From: JBAXTZ01 sp037129925
Lineage (GTDB): Bacteria; Bacillota; Negativicutes; JBAXTZ01
Length of the DNA: 10,963 bases
NCBI GenBank assembly: GCA_037129925.1
Contig: JBAXTZ010000070.1
Coordinates: 1 to 10,963 of the forward strand
Direction of reading: 5' to 3'
The first letter of the stretch is position 1; the number at the start of each line of letters is the position of its first letter. The notes below the pieces were generated by a model. That model was not told the DNA's origin and did not search any database. It saw nothing but the letters and a program-made list of their open reading frames with translations. Shown in pieces: positions 6,531 through 10,963 of the stretch. The translations under genes were made by a program, and so were the position numbers.

Positions 6531-6588
6531 AATATCACTCGTGAGTTCGCCGTGTGAGTTCGCCGTGCGAGTCTGATATTTGATTTTT
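6531..6588 (+). terminator. Hairpin with tandem 13-mers in its loop, terminator-like
   Basis: AATATCACTCG (6531-6541) pairs with CGAGTCTGATATT (6568-6580) around a two-base bulge, and TGATTTTT follows. The loop contains GTGAGTTCGCCGT twice in direct tandem (6541-6553, 6554-6566) plus a partial third copy starting at 6567. On the plus strand it could terminate the small ORF; on the minus strand no U-tract follows. A recombination or protein-binding site is an alternative reading. Confidence 0.5.
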
Positions 6589-6601
6589 ATATAAGATGGT
6601 C

Positions 6602-6937
6602 TCACTGCCCCAGTATTGCCAACCCTTTTTCTAGTATTATTTTGGCTCGTTGCCGCGCTTTTGCTGTTTCAATATCCACTACGTTTTCTATACAATTACA
6701 TAGCGTTAGTTGCAGTTTTTTTGCAGTCTTAGGCGGAAGAAAATCTGTTATCGTTTTCGAATTTATACTTTCTGCAAATGTATTTAGTGCTTCCTCTAAA
6801 TCAACTTTATTCAAGTTCGTTGCGTAAAAATATGAATCTAGCTGGTAGCACCATGTTCCGCAATGCTCGCAAGTAAATGTTATTGCTTTTTTTCCCGAAT
6901 TTGTGAGCCACGGTTCTATTTTATGAATTATTTTCAC
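6602..6937 (-). CDS. Small Cys-rich protein downstream of the recombinase
   Basis: The product is 111 aa, starting at GTG 6937 with a strong SD (GAGGGGAG on the minus strand) just upstream. Cysteines at C23, C26 and C30 (TCEHCGTWC) plus C80 and C82 (LCNC) suggest a zinc site or treble-clef/ribbon fold, though the spacing fits no family I recognise. The C-terminal third is Lys/Arg/Ala-rich and probably helical. No signal peptide or membrane segment is present, so it is likely cytosolic. It lies 57 bp after the recombinase stop on the same strand and is probably cotranscribed. It might bind nucleic acid or regulate the element, but this is inference from the cysteines and location only. Confidence 0.7.
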   Translation of the reverse strand: MKIIHKIEPWLTNSGKKAITFTCEHCGTWCYQLDSYFYATNLNKVDLEEALNTFAESINSKTITDFLPPKTAKKLQLTLCNCIENVVDIETAKARQRAKIILEKGLAILGQ

Positions 6938-6994
6938 GGTACTCCCCTCTTTTCCAATTAAGCCTCTCTTCCCTGCTAATAAATGCCTTATTTC

Positions 6995-7567
6995 TTAGTT
7001 GTCAGTTTTGGGGATTTCTTTTAAATATTTATATAATGTTTCCCGGCTTACTCCAAAATCTTTTGCTACTAACGTTTTTGTTTCGCCTGCAGCAATACGT
7101 TGTTTAATTGTTATTACTTGAATGTCGTTTAATTCTTTTTTGCGACCTTTATATACGCCTTTTTGCTTTGCTATCGCTACGCCCTCTCGTTGGCGTTCGC
7201 GTATTAATGCCCGCTCAAATTCAGCAAAGGCTCCCATAACCGATAACAACAAATTGGCCAATGGCGAATCCTCGCCGGAGAATGTGAGATTTTCTTTGAC
7301 GAATTGTATCTTTACACCTTTTGCGGTCAACATTTTTACTATTCGCCTTAAATCATCCAAATTCCTAGCCAGTCGATCCATAGAATGTACAATGATGGTA
7401 TCCCCTTCTCGCGAAAAAAGTAACATGTTGTCTAATTCTGGTCGGTTCGTATTTTTTCCTGATGCCTTGTCTATAAAATTTCGATCAGTATGTATTCCTT
7501 CCAATTGTCTGCTGACGTTTTGGTCTAATGAACTTACCCTTATGTATCCGAGCAATTGTCCTTTCAC
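6995..7567 (-). CDS. Tn3-type serine recombinase (resolvase/invertase)
   Basis: This 190-aa protein is close to the usual length of about 185-190 aa for small serine resolvases. The catalytic domain shows GYIRVSS with R10 and nucleophile S12, a conserved R42 in NRPELDNML, and MDRLARN with D64, R65 and R68. The long dimer helix (FAEFERALIRERQREG, about 115-129) leads to a C-terminal helix-turn-helix (GETKTLVAKDFGVSRETLYKYL, 161-182) for site binding. It would cut and rejoin DNA at paired inverted half-sites through a 5'-phosphoserine link. The start is GTG 7567 with GAGGT on the minus strand at good spacing. Repeated TAACTTGACA motifs lie just upstream, where resolvase sites commonly occur. 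No transposase or terminal inverted repeats were seen, so it may be a stand-alone resolvase, an invertase or the remnant of an element. Confidence 0.92.
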   Translation of the reverse strand: MKGQLLGYIRVSSLDQNVSRQLEGIHTDRNFIDKASGKNTNRPELDNMLLFSREGDTIIVHSMDRLARNLDDLRRIVKMLTAKGVKIQFVKENLTFSGEDSPLANLLLSVMGAFAEFERALIRERQREGVAIAKQKGVYKGRKKELNDIQVITIKQRIAAGETKTLVAKDFGVSRETLYKYLKEIPKTDN

Positions 7568-7632
7568 AATAATACCTCACTAATTTTTTTTAAGAACATT
7601 TTTGCGCAGGTTATTGCGCTTTTTCTCATATC

Positions 7633-7753
7633 TGTCAAGTTAAAGTCTATAATGTCGCGCGGAATTTGTCAATATATTCTTTTAACCACTCTAACTTGAC
7701 ACAAATCAGGGGAGGGGGTTGACGTTGCTTTAGGGTATAGCCTAACTTGACAC
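7633..7753. repeat. TAACTTGACA motifs upstream of the recombinase
   Basis: TGTCAAGTTA lies at 7633-7642, and its reverse complement recurs within CTAACTTGACAC at 7691-7702 and 7742-7753; the two direct copies are exactly 51 bp apart. The cluster sits 66-186 bp upstream of the recombinase start. Candidate roles are recombinase-binding subsites (res-like) or an operator for autoregulation. The TTGACA core also resembles a -35 element, so chance promoter sequences are a competing explanation. Confidence 0.5.
7646..7672 (-). promoter_or_regulatory. Candidate recombinase promoter
   Basis: On the minus strand, TTGACA (7672-7667) is followed by TATAGA (7651-7646) with a 15-bp spacer, or by TAGACT with 17 bp. 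It lies between the inverted and direct TAACTTGACA motifs, so a protein bound there could repress it. Confidence 0.4.
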
Positions 7754-7786
7754 GGTTTTTCTGGTTAAATAGTTTGTCAAAAACCG
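7753..7786. repeat. Inverted repeat CGGTTTTT/AAAAACCG
   Basis: CGGTTTTT (7753-7760) and AAAAACCG (7779-7786) form a perfect 8-bp inverted repeat around an 18-base spacer, directly beside the last TAACTTGACAC copy. It may be part of the same site or a weak hairpin. There is no strong T-run after the second arm. Confidence 0.35.
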
Positions 7787-8116
7787 GTACGCTCGGATTT
7801 TTTTTGATTTCTTGGTTTTTTTTCGATTGTAATCGATTTTTCTGTTTCGCGATGTAATTTTGGTTTTTTGATGCTGTTATGTTTCGTGGTTGTCGGTTCT
7901 TGGAAGTGCTGCGGTAGAAATCTTTGTTTTTGAATTTTCTGTCGCGGTGGGGAAGTGTGATTTTGTGTTTTTATGCAAAATATTTTGAGGTGTGCGATTT
8001 GGCAGGGCAGTGTGCTATCGGTGGTGGAGTTATGGTGCGTTTTATTTTTCGCTTCAATATATAAGGGAGTAGAACGAGAGAGGTTTGTTTGTTTTTTTAC
8101 TGAATTTTCTTTATAT
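7787..8116. other. T/G-rich gene-free stretch
   Basis: I see no supported gene here. The top strand is dominated by T and G with several T-runs. TCGATT-GT-AATCGA (7823-7836) is a 14-bp palindrome followed by TTTTTCTGTTT and could be an operator. An open frame at 7973-8158 lacks an SD and is not accepted. Confidence 0.5.
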
Positions 8117-8145
8117 TTACCGCAAAGAGAAGTACTATCTATAAT
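8117..8145 (+). promoter_or_regulatory. Candidate promoter of the peptide-binding lipoprotein gene
   Basis: TATAAT (8140-8145) is consensus; TTACCG (8117-8122) is a weak -35 at 17 bp. Initiation near 8152 leaves about 18 nt of leader containing AAAGGA, which favours translation from ATG 8170 and makes ATG 8155 unlikely. Confidence 0.45.
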
Positions 8146-8169
8146 TGAAGTATCATGAAAGGATTTTTT

Positions 8170-9753
8170 ATGAATACAAAATATCTATTGATATTTGTCT
8201 TAGTTGTAGTTTCGTTGGTTTCCGGTTGCGCTCGTGTTGATAACACAACTTTTCGTTGGGCTATACCTGAAGAGCCTGCCACACTTGATTCTCGCCAATC
8301 ACAGGGTACAGCTGAATCATACGTTTTGTATCAGTTGTTTGAAGGATTGACTACTGAGAACGCTAAGGGCGATGTTGTTCCTGGCGTAGCTTCTAGCTGG
8401 GAAATCGACGATAATGGCTCTCACTATGTTTTTCATCTGCGCGATTCTAAGTGGTCTAACGGTGATCCCGTGACCGCGTACGATTTTGAATACACTTGGC
8501 TGAAGACTTTATCACCGGAGTTTGGTAGTCATTCGGCTGAAATGTTGTATTTTATCAAGAATGCCGAAGCTTATAACTCGGGTAAAGTTAATGCTGACTT
8601 AGTCGGTATAAAGGCTATTGATGCCCACACTCTTGATGTCCGGTTGCAGGCGCCCGCGCCTTTTTTCTTGAATTTGGTTGGCTATAATACTAAATATTTG
8701 CCGGTTAATAAGAAAGTTGCTGAAGCTAACCCGCACTGGATGGAAAGACCGGAGTCGCTTGTTAGTAACGGGGCGTTTGTCTTGCAAAGCTGGGATCATG
8801 GTAGCAAAATGTTGTTTAGCGCAAATGATAACTATTGGAACAAATCCGCAGTTAAATTAAAGGCTGTTAGTTGCGTGTTTGTCGATAATGCCCAGACTGA
8901 TTTATCGATGTTTGAGAGCGGGCAGTTAGACATGTCTGAAGCCGGTTTTCCGGCAACTTCTTCGGATAAGTTAATCCAAGAAAACAAGCTGAAGTTTTAT
9001 CCGTCGCTGGCGCTTACTTATATCGGCGTTAATTCTAAAACTAAGCCGTTTGATGATGCGAGAGTGCGAAAAGCGCTGGCTTTAGCGATCGACCGCAATG
9101 CATTGGTGAGCGCTAATAAAAACAGCGGTCGCAAACCTGCTTATGGATTAGTACCTTACGGCATTATTGACTCGGCCACCGGGAAAGACTTTCGGGTAGA
9201 GGGCGGAGCTCTTTTTGACGAAAATGTGTCTTTGGCTAAACGGTTGCTGTCTGAAGCCGGATTTCCTGATGGTAATGGGTTTCCTGCCAGCGCGATACTT
9301 TATAGTACTGATAGCGCTAGCAAGCAGACTTGTGAAATTATTCAGGATATGTGGAAGCGTAACCTTGGTATAGCTGTTACTCTGACAAACTGTGAGTGGA
9401 AAGTTTATCTTCAACAGATGCAAAGTGGCAATTTCAGCATTACGCGTGGCGGCTGGAGTGGTGACTATATTGACCCGTTGACGTTTTTGAATCTGTTTGT
9501 TTCGACTGACGGGAATAATCGCGTGCGGTACAACAATGCCAGATATGACAAATTGGTGCGAGTAGCGCTTGCGACCGGTGATCAGTCGATACGGATGCGT
9601 GATTTGCATGCTGCTGAGAAAGTTATTATGGATGATATGGGCGTAATTCCGATATATTTTAGCAGCACTTCAGCTTTAGTTGCTTCTAACGTTAGCGGGG
9701 TTATACGTGACGCTACCGGGTCGGTTTTATTGCGGGAAGCGCAAAAGAATTGA
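8170..9753 (+). CDS. Peptide/oligopeptide ABC transporter substrate-binding lipoprotein (OppA/DppA family)
   Basis: This 527-aa protein is an extracytoplasmic solute-binding protein of the SBP_bac_5 family. It has a lipoprotein signal with lipobox LVSGC (Cys20), so it should be lipid-anchored on the outer face of a membrane. The start at ATG 8170 has AAAGGA (8158-8163) as SD. Family features include FRWAIPEEPATLDSRQSQG after the lipidated end, LFEGLTTEN, VASSWEIDDNGSHYVFHLR, the DARVRKALALAIDRNALV motif in the middle, and a C-terminal WSGDYIDPLTFLNLF region. It likely captures oligopeptides and hands them to an ABC permease. No permease or ATPase genes lie beside it, and a terminator follows at once, so it is an orphan binding protein sharing a transporter encoded elsewhere, or it has a sensory or peptide-scavenging role. 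Confidence 0.93.
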   Translation: MNTKYLLIFVLVVVSLVSGCARVDNTTFRWAIPEEPATLDSRQSQGTAESYVLYQLFEGLTTENAKGDVVPGVASSWEIDDNGSHYVFHLRDSKWSNGDPVTAYDFEYTWLKTLSPEFGSHSAEMLYFIKNAEAYNSGKVNADLVGIKAIDAHTLDVRLQAPAPFFLNLVGYNTKYLPVNKKVAEANPHWMERPESLVSNGAFVLQSWDHGSKMLFSANDNYWNKSAVKLKAVSCVFVDNAQTDLSMFESGQLDMSEAGFPATSSDKLIQENKLKFYPSLALTYIGVNSKTKPFDDARVRKALALAIDRNALVSANKNSGRKPAYGLVPYGIIDSATGKDFRVEGGALFDENVSLAKRLLSEAGFPDGNGFPASAILYSTDSASKQTCEIIQDMWKRNLGIAVTLTNCEWKVYLQQMQSGNFSITRGGWSGDYIDPLTFLNLFVSTDGNNRVRYNNARYDKLVRVALATGDQSIRMRDLHAAEKVIMDDMGVIPIYFSSTSALVASNVSGVIRDATGSVLLREAQKN

Positions 9754-9776
9754 ATATTTTGTTGGTTTAAAATACG

Positions 9777-9802
9777 AAACACTCCGGGTGAGCGGAGTGT
9801 TT
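9777..9802. terminator. Rho-independent terminator after the lipoprotein gene
   Basis: AAACACTCCG (9777-9786) and CGGAGTGTTT (9793-9802) form a perfect 10-bp stem with a six-base loop. The symmetric A/T ends would let it work on both strands, serving the plus-strand lipoprotein gene and the minus-strand small gene that ends at 9841. Confidence 0.85.
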
Positions 9803-9840
9803 CTGCTATTGTTATGATATTTTTTGAATATATCTAATAA

Positions 9841-9990
9841 TTATTTAAACGTGAATTTAACGTTTTTAGTACGCTCTTTGATTTGCTTCAATATTTGAGC
9901 TTTTTTGGGGTTTGGTGTGTTGATTTTTTCCATAAAACTTTTCGCAGCGGCTCCGGTAATTATTGGAGATGGTTGTCTTATTGCTGTCAT
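9841..9990 (-). CDS. Small 49-aa basic protein, unrecognised
   Basis: ATG 9990 on the minus strand is preceded by AGAAGTG at SD spacing and, further up, by a good promoter (10094-10066). The product starts MTAIRQPSPIITGAAAKSF and ends with a Lys-rich helix and KFTFK. It has no signal peptide or transmembrane segment and many Lys/Arg residues (estimated strongly basic). It is followed by the bidirectional terminator at 9777-9802, so promoter, SD, frame and terminator are all in place. I do not recognise the family. Small basic cytosolic proteins of this type can be antitoxin-like, ribosome-associated or regulatory; nothing here distinguishes these. Confidence 0.65.
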   Translation of the reverse strand: MTAIRQPSPIITGAAAKSFMEKINTPNPKKAQILKQIKERTKNVKFTFK

Positions 9991-10065
9991 ATAAATCACT
10001 TCTTTCGTAGGTTAATTTGGGTTAACGGTTTTATCGCGAAATGTGTTCAAAAGTATACTAACATT

Positions 10066-10094
10066 ATTATACGTAAATATTGGAAAAGATACAA
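10066..10094 (-). promoter_or_regulatory. Promoter of the 49-aa gene
   Basis: On the minus strand TTGTAT (10094-10089) and TATAAT (10071-10066) are exactly 17 bp apart. The start would be near 10059, giving a leader of about 69 nt before ATG 9990. Confidence 0.65.
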
Positions 10095-10151
10095 CAAAGA
10101 AACAGTGGAATGTGAAGTGAGAAATACAAGCGTTAGTGTCTTTTATAATAC

Positions 10152-10207
10152 TGTGTACCGCTTGATGTGTACCGCGTATTGAGTGATTGTTATTTCAGTG
10201 ATATACT
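10152..10207 (+). promoter_or_regulatory. Promoter with upstream direct repeat, last gene
   Basis: TTGAGT (10179-10184) and TATACT (10202-10207) are 17 bp apart, predicting a start near 10214. Just upstream, TGTGTACCGC occurs twice (10152-10161, 10166-10175) with a 14-bp period, ending four bases before the -35. This placement suits an activator or repressor site. Confidence 0.6.
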
Positions 10208-10228
10208 ATCGACTGTGTTTATTTGTTT

Positions 10229-10822
10229 ATGACTTTCGGAGGTGGCATTACGTATTTCGATAAAATAGAACTTAAAGACAAATTTGATATTATTGAGGGC
10301 ACCGGACGCGGCATGAAGGATGATTACCTTGCTTTTGTTGAACGTGTAGTACAATATATCTCTCATGTTGTCAGCTCGGAATGGCGGTTGGAGAAGTTGA
10401 AAGCTAAGATTGTCGATGCTGCCGATGGCGGTGAATATCGTACTATTCGTGAGGAACTCGAGAAAGAACGCACACGGCGCCACAATGAATTGATTCGCTC
10501 TGGTAGAGCACTAAATGATAACGATTTGCTGTCTAAAGGTTTTCTGTTGTTTGATACTGATAAAGAACTTTACGGGGATTTTTTGGAGCGTGAACGGTGG
10601 GCGGAAATTGCTAATCACTTGTTTTTACGTCTGGAGTGCCAGAAAGTTCGTTCCGGTGAACCGCGTGCGATTGAACGTCTTGGGACTTTGTTGTCTTCTG
10701 ATCAGTTAGTTACTTCTATTTATCTACAGTTGGTAGTCAGGTTTATGCGAATCGGCTATAGCAGGCTTATTGATAGCGCAGGTGGGCATCCGTCGGATGC
10801 TTTGAGTTTGTATTTGCGGTAA
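10229..10822 (+). CDS. Unrecognised soluble protein of about 190-198 aa
   Basis: The reading frame is intact to TAA 10822, and the product is charged, helix-rich and without signal peptide or membrane span. Segments such as DYLAFVERVVQYI, the acidic/basic YRTIREELEKERTRRHNELI (about residues 72-91 from ATG 10229) and RERWAEIANHLFLRLE look amphipathic and possibly coiled-coil. I do not recognise the family. The start is uncertain: ATG 10229 lacks an SD and lies about 15 nt from the predicted transcription start, whereas the excellent SD GGAGG (10238-10242) points to ATT 10247 or, at ideal spacing, ACG 10250. From ACG the protein would be 191 aa. The gene has its own promoter with a direct repeat; no neighbour explains its role. 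Confidence 0.8.
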   Translation: MTFGGGITYFDKIELKDKFDIIEGTGRGMKDDYLAFVERVVQYISHVVSSEWRLEKLKAKIVDAADGGEYRTIREELEKERTRRHNELIRSGRALNDNDLLSKGFLLFDTDKELYGDFLERERWAEIANHLFLRLECQKVRSGEPRAIERLGTLLSSDQLVTSIYLQLVVRFMRIGYSRLIDSAGGHPSDALSLYLR

Positions 10823-10854
10823 ATCTGTTCGTCTGGTTTAAAATGATTAAAGTA

Positions 10855-10885
10855 GCTGTGCTGAAGTTGTTTGCTTCAGTACAGC
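10855..10885 (+). terminator. Hairpin downstream of the last gene
   Basis: GCTGTGCTGAAG (10855-10866) pairs with CTTCAGTACAGC (10874-10885) over 12 positions with one G-U, and a seven-base loop. The next bases are GGAGGAACGACC, not a T-run, so it is a poor classical terminator. It may be an RNA processing or leader structure for a gene beyond the window. Confidence 0.4.
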
Positions 10886-10916
10886 GGAGGAACGACCAAG
10901 GGATTTTATCACACAG

Positions 10917-10934
10917 AGCCGCTGAGCCGCTGAG
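10917..10934. repeat. Tandem octamer AGCCGCTG
   Basis: AGCCGCTG occurs twice in tandem (10917-10924, 10925-10932) followed by AG, inside a purine-rich CACAGAG...GAGACGAGGAGAG context. It resembles the dispersed cacagag-type intergenic sequences found in many bacteria, from memory; copy number cannot be judged here. Confidence 0.35.
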
Positions 10935-10963
10935 ACGAGGAGAGTGGCAATTGTTAATTCTTT

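Noticed and set aside
7122..7583. 153-codon plus-strand frame
   Set aside because: It is antisense to the serine recombinase, whose motifs are complete.
7973..8158. 61-codon plus-strand frame before the lipoprotein gene
   Set aside because: It has no SD, lies in T/G-rich sequence, and covers the lipoprotein promoter.
9883..10182. 99-codon plus-strand frame
   Set aside because: It is antisense to the 49-aa gene and its promoter, without an SD; the opposite strand has the better gene signals.
1..10963. CRISPR array, tRNA, rRNA, reverse transcriptase or retron
   Set aside because: No regularly spaced repeats, tRNA cloverleaf, rRNA segment or RT motif (such as YADD) was found in either strand by eye.

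Overview
The window looks like accessory chromosome of a low- to mid-GC bacterium. Most genes are preceded by purine-rich Shine-Dalgarno (SD) sites, several promoters match the sigma-70 consensus, and rho-independent terminators are common. Exported proteins carry ordinary signal peptides or a lipobox. A Bacillota-type host, possibly a diderm (Negativicutes-like) member, fits best, but this is inference: no rRNA, tRNA or marker gene is present to settle taxonomy.

Layout, left to right. (1) 212-1633 encodes a DUF234-type P-loop ATPase with a PD-(D/E)XK-like C-terminus. A near-identical hairpin lies on each side of it (21-57 and 1636-1671). (2) 1780-5196 is a same-strand, closely spaced run of three genes: an exported glycoamylase-like (alpha/alpha)6-barrel protein, an exported GH5 mannanase/cellulase-like hydrolase and a cytosolic ADP-ribosylglycohydrolase. 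A small exported DUF6150-like protein follows at 5272-5607. Two of these products probably act on plant or microbial polysaccharide outside the cytoplasm. (3) 5732-6247 has no convincing gene. It holds what looks like a free-standing structured noncoding RNA of about 480 nt, with a strong promoter (TTGACT-17-TATAAT), a series of hairpins, two tandem copies of a domain of about 140 nt whose helices show compensatory base changes, and a strong terminator. I could not assign it to a known RNA family; it is the main find. (4) 6449-7786 is a small possible mobile or recombination module: a 25-codon hydrophobic ORF with its own SD and terminator-like hairpin, a minus-strand Cys-rich small protein, a minus-strand Tn3-type serine recombinase, and repeated TAACTTGACA motifs upstream of the recombinase. 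(5) 7787-8116 is T/G-rich and apparently gene-free. (6) 8170-9753 is an OppA/DppA-like peptide-binding lipoprotein with its own promoter and terminator. (7) 9841-9990 is a 49-aa minus-strand small gene with a good promoter and SD. (8) 10229-10822 encodes an unrecognised 199-aa-class protein whose best SD points to a non-ATG codon. The window ends in intergenic sequence with a 12-bp-stem hairpin and a tandem octamer.

The genes read as independent units rather than one pathway. The likely functional links are the hydrolase run, recombinase plus Cys-rich protein, and possibly RNA plus recombinase by location only. All family calls were made by eye from motifs, without database searches.
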